NCBI GenBank assembly: GCA_022842595.1
Contig: JALHPF010000026.1
Coordinates: 1 to 64,000, forward strand
Length of the DNA stretch: 64,000 nt
Source: Rubrivivax sp.
Lineage (GTDB): Bacteria; Pseudomonadota; Gammaproteobacteria; Burkholderiales; Burkholderiaceae_C
Direction: 5' to 3'
Position numbers and translations under genes: made by a program. The notes below the pieces were generated by a model. That model was not told the DNA's origin, made no database searches, and saw only the letters and a list, made by a program, of their open reading frames with translations. Numbering within the stretch: position 1 is the first letter of the stretch; each line of letters begins with the position of its first letter. Shown here piece after piece: positions 1-7,793 of this stretch.

Positions 1-66
1 ACATCGATCCGTAAGTCTTTGATTTGTAAGGAAACCGTGTCCGCCGCCGTTCGCTGCCCTTCGCCG

Positions 67-119
67 ATACCGGCCTGTCACGCCGGGGGTCGCGGGTTCG
101 AGTCCCGTCCACTCCGCCA
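67..119 (+). tRNA. 3' fragment of tRNA-Asp (GTC); probable attachment site
   Basis: The segment carries the last part of a tRNA-Asp: a CCGGC/GCCGG anticodon stem, anticodon GTC at 77-79, a T arm with GGTTCGAGTCCC, the 3' acceptor strand CCACTCC and an encoded CCA. The matching 5' acceptor strand (GGAGTGG) and the D arm are absent from the 66 bases upstream, so this is not an intact gene. A 3' tRNA piece followed by an integrase remnant is what tRNA-targeting integrases leave behind, and it is best read as an attachment-site duplicate. Confidence 0.85.
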
Positions 120-129
120 GCTACATCTG

Positions 130-156
130 AAAACGGGCCCCAGCGGGGCCCGTTTT
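130..156 (+). terminator. Intrinsic terminator after tRNA fragment
   Basis: A perfect 12-bp stem (AAAACGGGCCCC / GGGGCCCGTTTT) closes a three-base loop (AGC) and ends in TTTT. It sits 10 bases after the CCA of the tRNA-Asp fragment, so it is probably the original tRNA terminator carried along by recombination. Confidence 0.85.
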
Positions 157-269
157 CATTGTTGAATTGCCTTTCGGTATGTCCCGGACGGGTGCCCCAA
201 GATCCCGCGTGATCCAGCCGCTTTAAGGGGCTAGGTGAGGGGTAGGGTGGTGACCTGAAAGGCCCCGTC

Positions 270-702
270 ATGCCACGAATAGCGCGCGAACTATCGCCCC
301 TGGAAGTCCGCCTCCTCGTCAGACCCGGGCGCTGGAGCGTGGGCGGCGTCGACAGCTTGGCCCTGCAGCTGACGGGTGGTAGCGCCCGCAGCTGGGTGCT
401 TCGTGTCCAGGTAGGCGGGCCAGCAGCACGAGAGGGGCCTGGGCAGCTTCCCGAGCATGACCCTGGCCGAGGCACGCGAGAAGGCACGGGCCTTTCGCCT
501 TCAGATCGACAGTGGTGCCGACCCCGTCGCAAAGCGCCTGGCAGCCATCAGCGCCGCGGCGGCGGAGCGCAGCACGCTGAAGACCTTTGCCAAGACGGCC
601 GAGGCCTACATCGAGCAGCACGAGAAGTCCTGGAAGAACGCCAAGCATGCGGCGCAGTGGACGGCCACGCTGAAGGCCTACGCCAACCCCGTTCTGGGCG
701 AC
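270..702 (+). pseudogene. Tyrosine integrase (DUF4102 type), frameshifted and truncated
   Basis: Residues from the ATG at 270 (ARELSPLEVR, GGVDSLALQL, SWVLRVQVG) match the N-terminal DUF4102 arm-binding domain of island integrases. The match continues in another frame from about 420 (LGSFPSMTLAEAREKARAFR) into the SAM-like core-binding domain (TFAKTAEAYIEQHEKSWKNAKHAAQWTATL) and stops near NPVLGD at 702. So there is one frameshift around 418-424, and the whole catalytic domain with the Arg-His-Arg-Tyr residues is missing. The gene cannot encode an active recombinase. Its place beside a tRNA-Asp fragment fits a decayed genomic island. The bases after 702 read as an unrelated frame ending near 825. 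Confidence 0.85.
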
Positions 703-821
703 CCGGGATGCCGACTTGCTGGGATTCGGGGCCAGCGATACAGCGACGACGGCTGCTGTGTTCACAGACATCGCAGCCACGGCCAGAGACGACGGCGGGT
801 ACCGACCTGCCGCTTGAGGCA

Positions 822-1706
822 TCAGTCCCGCTGTTTGGCAGCTGCAGCCAACAACCGTGCCTGTTGAGCCACTTTTCCTATCGCGCCTTCCCGCCTCGTC
901 AGCGTCGTCCTGCTGGCGATGTAGTCCACCAGCTGGAGACAGTTTTCTTCATTCTCGAGAGAGACGCTGTGTCGCTCGCTCAGCGGTGAAGGAACGTCGG
1001 CGTACGTCGCGCCGCGGATGAGTACCGGGAAGGTGGCCACGTCGCGTCCCCACGACGCACCAAGTTCGCACAGCACGTAGTTCGACTCTGTCGTGTTGGG
1101 ACTCAAGACGCCGATGACCAACTCTGCCCCCGCAATCTCCTTGCGCAGCAATTCGGAGGTGCGCTCGCCCGGCGTCAGCATGTAGGGCTGCACCGAGGTG
1201 CAACGAATATCCGTGCGTTCAATGTAGAAGGCCTGCTCCAGAAGCGCTGTCAACGACGCGACGACGGGCTCGTCCTTGTGACGATGACTGATGAAGATGC
1301 GCGGTACCAGCTTCGTGTTGTCATTGATGGCCTTGCACAGATCGGCTGTGAGCGAGTCCAGCTCGGCCGGGTCCCGCAAGCGAAAACAGTAGATGTCACT
1401 GATGAACTCGGGTATTGCCGTGCTGCCCACCAGCACTGGAAGCAGGATCATTCCCCGAACATGTTCGAGCACTCGCGCAGCGCCAATCTCACCGAGCACA
1501 TTGCGCGAGGCCAGCGAGGCCTCGGTCACGAGAACAATCAGGACGTCGGCCGACGCCAGGGCCTGCGAATACTTCGCTCTCCAGTTGCCCGCGACGGCGG
1601 CCCCTACTGGAATCCGGTTCCGATGTCCGCTGTTCGACATACGGACCTGGAGCGCCCGGGCCAATTCGAGATCGGCCCATGCATGTGAGACGAAGATAGT
1701 GGCCAT
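822..1706 (-). CDS. Tandem TIR-domain protein
   Basis: A 294-residue protein made of two TIR folds in a row. The first begins IFVSHAWADLELARAL (residues 4-19) and has a Glu at position 73 in SRNVLGEIG. The second begins IFISHRHKDEPVVASL (about 137-152) and has Glu214 in SNYVLCELG. Both Glu fall where NAD-cleaving bacterial TIR domains keep their catalytic Glu, so either domain could be an NADase or cyclic-ADP-ribose-type signal producer. Known roles of bacterial TIRs are anti-phage suicide and signalling. No sensor domain (NACHT, SIR2, STING, TPR) is fused, and the last 40 residues are a charged helix. The intergenic region upstream contains a run of 12 G on the coding strand. Activity is inferred from motifs only. 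Confidence 0.85.
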   Translation of the reverse strand: MATIFVSHAWADLELARALQVRMSNSGHRNRIPVGAAVAGNWRAKYSQALASADVLIVLVTEASLASRNVLGEIGAARVLEHVRGMILLPVLVGSTAIPEFISDIYCFRLRDPAELDSLTADLCKAINDNTKLVPRIFISHRHKDEPVVASLTALLEQAFYIERTDIRCTSVQPYMLTPGERTSELLRKEIAGAELVIGVLSPNTTESNYVLCELGASWGRDVATFPVLIRGATYADVPSPLSERHSVSLENEENCLQLVDYIASRTTLTRREGAIGKVAQQARLLAAAAKQRD

Positions 1707-1756
1707 GGTGAAAAGTGTAGTGGAACCGATTTTCGCTGAGCGGAGGGGGTGCGCCG

Positions 1757-1768
1757 CCCCCCCCCCCC
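1757..1768. repeat. Homopolymer C12 tract upstream of the TIR gene
   Basis: Twelve consecutive C on the plus strand (G on the coding strand) lie in the 79-base gap between the end of the gene at 1786 and the start codon at 1706, about 50 bases upstream of that ATG. Such tracts change length by slippage and could alter promoter or leader spacing. Confidence 0.7.
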
Positions 1769-1785
1769 GCCTGCGGCCGCGCCGG

Positions 1786-2538
1786 CTACCAGCTCGGCAG
1801 CTGGTTGAACAGGGCGCCGACCTCGGTGGCGACGGTCTTGCGGCTCAGGCTCTGCACGTCCCTGGCGAACAACTCGATCAATGCTTCGGCGAGCACGATC
1901 GCGTCGCGAGACTTTGTCTGGGGCGTGCGCACGGTGACTGAGTTCGACGTGAAGTCGACACAGTAGCGGGTGCTTTGCCCGCCGCCCGTCAGCATGGTCA
2001 CCCGGACAGAGACGGCTTGGGTCTTGCCGAGCTTGCTGTCGTCGCGGTCGAGCGCGCTGACAACCATATCGGACAAGTACTTCTTCATTGTGGCTTCGTT
2101 GCCGAACGTGTCCATCACGCTCTGGGGCGGGTGGGTCAGCACGACGTCGGCGATGGCCATGGAGTTTGGCGGTGCGAACTCGGCGTTGCCTTCCACCGTG
2201 CCCGACAGCTGGCTCAGAGCCGATGACAAGTTGCTTGTCAGCACACCCTTGCTGGACCCGGTGGCCCACTTCAGCTGCCTGACGCGGCTCTGGCCGTTTT
2301 TCTTGTAGTAGCTGTCGCCGACATCGGTGGGGTCCTGGAGGGGGTAGGCCTTGTCCAGCATCTTGATGGAGGTCACGAGTTCGTAGATCGGGCCGCCAAC
2401 GCCGGTCTTGGTCTTCTCGTAATCGGCACCGAGCATGGCCTTGATCTTGCCTACGAGGTCGCGCAACTGGGTCTTGGGCACGCCACCTTTGTGGGCCTGA
2501 TCGCAGATCTCGGTGAGTGCCTTGACGCTTTCGGACAT
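1786..2538 (-). CDS. Unrecognised 250-residue soluble protein
   Basis: I do not recognise this family. The start at 2538 (MSESVKALTEICDQAH) is chosen because CAGGAG precedes it at good spacing; a longer in-frame extension to 2610 has no such signal. There is no signal peptide or membrane segment. The first 100 residues are helical and charged (KTQLRDLVGKIKAMLGADY), and the middle and end alternate strands and helices (VSVRVTMLTGG, STRYCVDFTSNSVTVR). It lies directly upstream of the TIR gene on the same strand. A recognisable piece of a related gene lies at 2800-2868. Neighbourhood suggests island cargo, possibly a partner of the TIR protein; that is inference. Confidence 0.6.
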   Translation of the reverse strand: MSESVKALTEICDQAHKGGVPKTQLRDLVGKIKAMLGADYEKTKTGVGGPIYELVTSIKMLDKAYPLQDPTDVGDSYYKKNGQSRVRQLKWATGSSKGVLTSNLSSALSQLSGTVEGNAEFAPPNSMAIADVVLTHPPQSVMDTFGNEATMKKYLSDMVVSALDRDDSKLGKTQAVSVRVTMLTGGGQSTRYCVDFTSNSVTVRTPQTKSRDAIVLAEALIELFARDVQSLSRKTVATEVGALFNQLPSW

Positions 2539-2649
2539 TGCCAGCTCCTGCGGGAGGGACAATCGAACGACGGCCGGCACCTCCTTCACCGGTCGTCGTG
2601 AGCGCAGCAAGCTGCGTGCGCATTTGGGCAGCCAGCCTCGCGCACGGCC

Positions 2650-2868
2650 CTACCCCGGGAATGGCAGGCGCTGCGGCGGGACATCGACCCCGTCGGCGAG
2701 CGCGGCGGTGGCTGTTGGCGCGGAGGAGGATAACGTACCGTCCCAACGCGTGGGTGCTTCCTGTTGCGAACGGCGAATGGCCCGGGCGCGCTTCGTGCCC
2801 CATGTTGGCTTGTCGGTGTGCAGGCACTCTTTCATAGCTTGCTCACAGATTTGGGGGAGCGCTTTCAC
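2650..2868 (-). pseudogene. Fragment related to the gene at 1786-2538
   Basis: The minus-strand frame beginning with GTG at 2868 reads VKALPQICEQAMKECLHTDK. This lines up with VKALTEICDQAHKGGVPKTQ at the start of the neighbouring unrecognised protein, and the DNA is also similar over about 40 bases. After some 20 residues the similarity ends, the frame becomes proline/arginine-rich, and a stop codon lies 20 codons upstream. It looks like a decayed partial duplicate, not a working gene. Confidence 0.45.
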
Positions 2869-2928
2869 ATCTGGTGCCGCCTCGCAAACCGGCTCCCACC
2901 CAACGGCCTCATTGAGTGCTTATCCATT

Positions 2929-3036
2929 CACCCCGACGCCCAGCTCCGGCGCACATGGGCCTTCGTGATGACGCTGGCCAACAGCCGCCATCTGTACGTG
3001 GAGTTCGTCCGGGACCAGACCGTGGCCACCTGGCTG
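2929..3036 (+). mobile_element. IS21-family transposase (IstA) fragment
   Basis: About 36 residues (HPDAQLRRTWAFVMTL, ANSRHLYVEFV, DQTVATWL) match the first part of the catalytic rve/DDE core of IS21-type IstA proteins, where the pattern R-x-W-x-FVM-x-L-x-x-SRH is typical. No flanking IstA sequence, IstB gene or terminal repeats are seen, so only an internal scrap remains. The surrounding plus-strand frame is open by chance. Confidence 0.65.
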
Positions 3037-3202
3037 GGCTCCTTCAACCCAAGCAGCAGCCAGGCACAGGGCAGGAAACTCCGCCTAGCCGCAAACACTC
3101 TGCAAAGCCAAGGGCCCCGCGGTGCTGAGCGGCTCTGTGCGTTGCCACGCCAACGCCTGGCGCTTCAATCGCCGCCGCCAGTGGCTGCCGAGTCCGGCTC
3201 GA

Positions 3203-6200
3203 TCAAACCCGGCGGACCAGCTCGTAGCGCTCGAATCGGCCGCGGGTCAGGCAGCGGACCTCGTCGGCGGCGATCAGCTCGCGCAGGTTCGCGCTGACCA
3301 GCGTGGGGGCCAGGCCGGTGATGCCGGTGAGGGCGACAAGCGAGCACGGGCCGTCGTGCAGCGCTCGCCGGATCACCTCGCGCCGCGCCTCGGCCACGGC
3401 CGCCGCCACGGTCAGTGCGCGTGGCCGGGCTTGCAGGCCCTTGGGCATGGGCGGCACCCAGGTGCAGGCGCGGCGCAGCAGATCGCGCAGTTCGTCGGGG
3501 TCCAGTTCAGGCAGCGTCGCCCAGACCAGGATCGCTGCGCCCACGGCGTGGATCGCTGCGAAGCTCGAACCATGGGTGCCGGGCCCAAGCGGCCCGGCGT
3601 CTACACCTTGCAGCGCCGCCGGGCTGAGGGCCGCTTCGAGTGCGCTGCCCAGCAGCTGGTCCGACATGAAGACGTCGGGCTTGCCAAAGTCCGGATGCCA
3701 CTCGGAATAGGGCTGAAGCTGTCCGGCTGCATTGAGCGCCCCGACCGCCAGCACTTCGGGATAGACGGCGGGCGCGCTCACCACCTTGCGGTCGCGCGCT
3801 TCGCCTTCATTGCCGCCGGCTGCGACGAGCAACGCGCGGTGGCGCAAGCGTGCCAGCCATGGGCGCTCGTGTTCATCGGCCCCGGGCATCGGCAGCGGCA
3901 CGTCGTAGCCGTAGTCCAGCAGCACGATGTCGGGCTGCTGCGCCGCAGCGTCGCGCATGAATCCGACGATGGCCGACTCGTCAGCGCCGCCGTCTTTGTC
4001 GAAGGGCGACGGCACGTCGACCAGCACCGCCAGCGAGCCGCGCTCGTCGTCCTCGTCGGTCACGACACGCCCACCCACGCCATGTTCCCGGGCCAGCCGC
4101 GTGATCGCGCGCGCGAGTTCCGCGGGGCTGCTGATCAAGGGCCCGGCGATCGCCACGCGCAGGGGCCGCTGCCCGCGCGGTGCCACCACCCAGCCGGGGC
4201 GCTTGTTGCCCGTGCGCGCGCGCGGTGCGATGGCCTCGACCAGGGCCTCGAGGTCCGGCGCCTTCTGTGCGGGTTCCAGGGCCCGGAACTCGAGTTCCTC
4301 CCAAAGCGCCAAGTCCGCGCCCAGGCGGGTCCAGAAGCGCTCCAGGTAGTCCTCGCCATGGCGCAGCAGGCCCGGCAGATTGCGCCGGATCCAGCGCCAG
4401 GTCTCGGGCCAGGTGAGGCGGGCCAGGCGCAACACAAAGCGCTGGTCGGATGTGAGCTCCAGGAAGTCTTCGGGCAGCTTGTCTGCAATCACCGCCAGCC
4501 GCACACCCGAGCGGCGTTCCGCGACCACGCGCAAGGCCTCGTCCAGCGCCTGCCGCATGGCACCCAGGCGCACGAAGGCCGCCAGCTGCACGGGAGCGAG
4601 CGCCTGCGCGTCGGCTGCGGCGGCGTCCAGGCCGTCCAGCATGTCTTGCGCCACCGCGCGCACCGCGCCACGAATCACGCCGTCGCGGTGGCCCAGTTGC
4701 TGGCCGAGATCGGACAGGCCGCTGACCAGCGGGTTCGGTTCGACCAAAGGCGACTGTGTGGAGCCGGCGCTGTGGCGCACATGGTCCATCAGATGATCGA
4801 GCCGTTCGCGCAGCGGCTTGGCGGGTGTCGTGCCGAGTTGCGCCACGCGCTGACGCAGCCAGCTGGCTGCGATCGGCCGCGCCAGCGACTCTTCGGCCTT
4901 GGCCAAGCCGTCCAGGTCATCGATGACGAGCACGGTGCGGCGCGAACCCAGCGCTTCCATCAGGCGCACCCACCACTGGCTCGCCGTCTGGCCGGCAGCT
5001 GCCTCGCGGCGCACGCCGTCCACACCCGCCAGCAGCTCGGCCACCAAGTCGCACAAGCGGTGCAGTGGCGCCTGCACGTCCATGCCGGCGATCGTTGCGG
5101 CATTGCCCAGCTCCGGTGCCAGGTCCTGCAGCCGCACATACAGGACGAGTTCCGCGCGTTCGGCCCCGTCGGTCGAGCGCTCGGCCAGCGTCGAGGGGCC
5201 GGCGATTTCCTCCAGCGCGCGGTCGATCAACGTGGACTTGCCCACCGCGGGTGGGCCGGCGACAACGAGCACACGCTCCGGCGCACGGCCGCTGAGCACA
5301 TCGATGGCCTGGCGCAGCGCGATGTCGCGGGCAAAGAAGCGTGTCTGGCCCTGGCGCAAGCCCAGGCGCAGCACATGCTGGGCTTTCGGCGCGGGCTCGA
5401 CGCCGCGCGCCGAGCGGTCCAGCAGCGGCCCCGGTTCCGCGCCGCCGACAAACAGCACCGGCACCGACCAGTCCAGCAGGTTGCCGCCGACATGGCGGTC
5501 ACCGCGCGTTGCGGTGCGCGCCAGGCGCATGGCTGCGGTCACCGGGTAGCCGCTGGCGATGCCTTGGTAGAAAGCGCGCGTGAAGAGCCGCTCGGTGCGA
5601 AACGGCAGCACCGCCTGCATTCCCACCACCACCGGGCAGCTTTCCTGCACGCAGCGGTCGGCCAGGCTCAAGATCTGGCGCCAGCTGTCGGCCGCAGCCA
5701 GGTCCAATGCCAGCGGATCGCGCGCCGCGCGCGCGGTCTCGCAGCCGGCGAAGACCGCCAGGCGCAGGTCAGGGCACAGGCGCAGCACTTCCAGGAAGCG
5801 TCCCGCGCTTTGTTTGTCGCAGCGCCCCGACTCGTCTTCCAGGATCAACAGGTCGGGCTCGGCATGGCCGATGTAGTGGAACAGGTGGTAGCCGCGGCGC
5901 TGTGCGCCGATGCGTCGGCGCAGGTTCTGCAGCGTGGGCTGGTCTTCGACGTCGATGCACAGCAGCCCGGCCTTCACCAGCGGTTCGAGTTCGGCCAGCA
6001 GGCTGCGCTTTTCTTCGTAGATGTCGAAGGCCAGTTCATCGTCGCCCGGGTTGCGCGCACCAGGGCTGGACAACAAGAGCAGCAGGTTCAGCGGCGGCTC
6101 AAGCACCTCGGTGCGCACCGGGTAGGTCCGCCCGCGCGCCAGGCGCACGATGCTCGCGTCGGGCGCCAGCGCCAGGTGCGACGGCTCGCCCGAACTGTCG

Positions 6201-6586
6201 ACATGGCCCTTGCCGGGGTCGGGCAGCAGTTCCCAGGGCAGCGCCGCGAGATGCGGTGACGCGAGGATGCGCACCAACAACTCGCGACCGCGGTCTGCGG
6301 CGGCCCCGCGTGTGGCCTGGAACAGCTCCAGCACCAAGGGGTCGCCGAACACAAGTTGCCCGAGCGCGCGGCGCAACTCGCCCAGGCCGTCGCGCTCGGC
6401 AAAGCGCACCGCGTCGGCGTAGTCGTAGACGCCGTCGAGCAGATCGGCCGGGGCCGGGACCAGCGTGTCGCGGCGCACGATGCCGTGCACATGGCCCAGC
6501 CGCGAGGCCGCGGAGATCCACGGCACGAAGCCGGGACCCAGGCTCAGGCTGAGGTCGAAGGGCTCGAAGGCGGGGGGCGTGGCCAT
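3203..6586 (-). CDS. CHAT protease / P-loop NTPase / subtilase-like / winged-helix fusion
   Basis: A 1,127-residue multidomain protein. Residues about 160-390 form a caspase-like CHAT domain with the expected His (HYIGH, about 241) and Cys (FAGCETA, about 282). Residues about 430-700 are a P-loop NTPase with Walker A GPPAVGKST (444-452) and Walker B VLVIDDLDG (about 552-560). Residues about 840-1040 resemble a peptidase S8 fold: AAGGNEG with the oxyanion Asn near 926 and GTHGSSFAA with the Ser near 1007. The S8 Asp is not evident (VAIAG where VAxxD is expected) and the His is uncertain. The last 60 residues look like a winged helix (LVALTGITGLAPTLVSANLREL). It starts 9 bases after the MBL gene, so the two are co-transcribed. 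The layout fits an NTP-switched conflict protein carrying protease effectors; target and trigger are unknown. Confidence 0.8.
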   Translation of the reverse strand: MATPPAFEPFDLSLSLGPGFVPWISAASRLGHVHGIVRRDTLVPAPADLLDGVYDYADAVRFAERDGLGELRRALGQLVFGDPLVLELFQATRGAAADRGRELLVRILASPHLAALPWELLPDPGKGHVDSSGEPSHLALAPDASIVRLARGRTYPVRTEVLEPPLNLLLLLSSPGARNPGDDELAFDIYEEKRSLLAELEPLVKAGLLCIDVEDQPTLQNLRRRIGAQRRGYHLFHYIGHAEPDLLILEDESGRCDKQSAGRFLEVLRLCPDLRLAVFAGCETARAARDPLALDLAAADSWRQILSLADRCVQESCPVVVGMQAVLPFRTERLFTRAFYQGIASGYPVTAAMRLARTATRGDRHVGGNLLDWSVPVLFVGGAEPGPLLDRSARGVEPAPKAQHVLRLGLRQGQTRFFARDIALRQAIDVLSGRAPERVLVVAGPPAVGKSTLIDRALEEIAGPSTLAERSTDGAERAELVLYVRLQDLAPELGNAATIAGMDVQAPLHRLCDLVAELLAGVDGVRREAAAGQTASQWWVRLMEALGSRRTVLVIDDLDGLAKAEESLARPIAASWLRQRVAQLGTTPAKPLRERLDHLMDHVRHSAGSTQSPLVEPNPLVSGLSDLGQQLGHRDGVIRGAVRAVAQDMLDGLDAAAADAQALAPVQLAAFVRLGAMRQALDEALRVVAERRSGVRLAVIADKLPEDFLELTSDQRFVLRLARLTWPETWRWIRRNLPGLLRHGEDYLERFWTRLGADLALWEELEFRALEPAQKAPDLEALVEAIAPRARTGNKRPGWVVAPRGQRPLRVAIAGPLISSPAELARAITRLAREHGVGGRVVTDEDDERGSLAVLVDVPSPFDKDGGADESAIVGFMRDAAAQQPDIVLLDYGYDVPLPMPGADEHERPWLARLRHRALLVAAGGNEGEARDRKVVSAPAVYPEVLAVGALNAAGQLQPYSEWHPDFGKPDVFMSDQLLGSALEAALSPAALQGVDAGPLGPGTHGSSFAAIHAVGAAILVWATLPELDPDELRDLLRRACTWVPPMPKGLQARPRALTVAAAVAEARREVIRRALHDGPCSLVALTGITGLAPTLVSANLRELIAADEVRCLTRGRFERYELVRRV

Positions 6587-6595
6587 GGCGTTTCT

Positions 6596-7768
6596 TCAGG
6601 TCACTTTCTTGCCGCGACCGGACGCCGCCGCCACGCGGCGCGCGCGCACGGGCGGCTTGGGCTTGGCCGCTGGTTTCAGATCGACGACGATGCCGCCCGC
6701 CGGGCCGGCCTTCAGGCCCGCGCCCGGGTAGCGCGTGTGCCACAGCGGCTGCTGCGCATCGCCAGCAAAGGCGCGTGTCGTGTCGCTGTCGTAGTTGCAC
6801 AAGAACTCCGGCATCGCGCGGCTGTGCGCTGCCACGAGTTCGGCGGTGGGTCTGTCGGGGTGGCCGAAGATGGCGCCGTTGGTCGAGACGATCCAACGCC
6901 CACACTCGACGCTGGCCAGCAGTTCTTCACTGATGTTGTTCATGCTGCCGTGGTGCGCGAGCTTGAACGCGTCCACGCGCAGCGGGCTGCCCAGGCCCGG
7001 GTTGCGGCTGTCGGCCAGCCGTCTGAGCGACGCAGCCAGCACGCGCGGATGGGCGTCCCCCGCCAGAACGCAAGCCACACCGTCGTGCTCGAGCAGGAAG
7101 GCGATGCTCGAGCCGTTGGCCACCGAGCGGTCGTCGCCAAAGCTCTTCTGGCCGAACAAGGCGGTGGTCTCGGGCGGCCGGTAGTCGCGCCGCGCCGCCA
7201 GCCGGCGCAGGGCCTCGCGGCTGTCGCCGGGGCTGAACTCGCGCAGTGCCGAGTCCCAGCGTGCGCGCAGCCGCGCCACCTGTCGCGGCCCTGGCGACAG
7301 CAGCGTGATGCGTGCGCCTTCGGGCACGGGCCAGCTCGGCAGCGGCCCTTGTTCCGGCACCACCAGTGCGCTGCCTTGGGTCTGCGTGTTCCAGCGCTTG
7401 CCGTACAGCGGCTGGCCCAGCAGCGCGTCCAGAAACTCGCCCTGCAGCGGCGCAAAGGCCCCAGGCTCCGGCGACTTGATCTGGTGCCAGCCATTGAACC
7501 AGATCTCGCCGAAGCTCACGCCGAGCTTCTTGGCTTCCTGCAAGAGGATCAACGCACCGTCGATGTGGTCGCTGTCGATATGCGTGACGACAAACAAGTC
7601 GATGTGCCGCTGCTTGTCGGGCAACTGGCTCAGGCGTTTGTGCAGGCCGTGCTCGTACGACGATGCGGGCCCGCCGTCGATGAGGATGCGGCGCGGCTTT
7701 GCCGTACTGCCGAGTTCGATCCAGATCGCATCGCCATGCTCGGCGGGCAGGAATTCGAGTCGGAACAT
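6596..7768 (-). CDS. MBL-fold hydrolase (ComEC-like), conflict-system type
   Basis: A 390-residue metallo-beta-lactamase-fold protein with no signal peptide. It shows the metal motif THIDSDHIDG (residues about 62-71), a metal-ligand Asp in LAGDAHP and a His in KLAHHGS, the pattern of ComEC-like MBL domains that act on nucleic acids or phosphoesters. The first strands (MFRLEFLPAEHGDAIWIEL) are typical of stand-alone members. The C-terminal 30 residues are Lys/Arg-rich and may bind nucleic acid. It lies 25 bases after the patatin frame and 9 bases before the CHAT gene, so it probably works in the same system. The substrate cannot be told from sequence. Confidence 0.82.
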   Translation of the reverse strand: MFRLEFLPAEHGDAIWIELGSTAKPRRILIDGGPASSYEHGLHKRLSQLPDKQRHIDLFVVTHIDSDHIDGALILLQEAKKLGVSFGEIWFNGWHQIKSPEPGAFAPLQGEFLDALLGQPLYGKRWNTQTQGSALVVPEQGPLPSWPVPEGARITLLSPGPRQVARLRARWDSALREFSPGDSREALRRLAARRDYRPPETTALFGQKSFGDDRSVANGSSIAFLLEHDGVACVLAGDAHPRVLAASLRRLADSRNPGLGSPLRVDAFKLAHHGSMNNISEELLASVECGRWIVSTNGAIFGHPDRPTAELVAAHSRAMPEFLCNYDSDTTRAFAGDAQQPLWHTRYPGAGLKAGPAGGIVVDLKPAAKPKPPVRARRVAAASGRGKKVT

Positions 7769-7793
7769 GCGCCCTCCCCGGGCCCTGGATGAT

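Larger units (their letters stand above)
2539..3202. other. Gene-poor stretch with remnants
   Basis: This 660-base stretch between the unrecognised gene and the CHAT gene has no convincing intact gene. It holds a broken copy of the neighbouring gene's N-terminus (minus strand, about 2800-2868) and a scrap of an IS21-type transposase (plus strand, 2929-3036), which marks it as a site of repeated insertion and decay. Confidence 0.6.

Noticed and set aside
3122-6259. Plus-strand open frame of about 1,045 codons opposite the CHAT gene
   Set aside because: It is a mirror of the minus-strand gene in GC-rich DNA. Its translation is Gln/Arg/Ala-rich with no domain, and the minus-strand frame shows CHAT, Walker and S8-like motifs.
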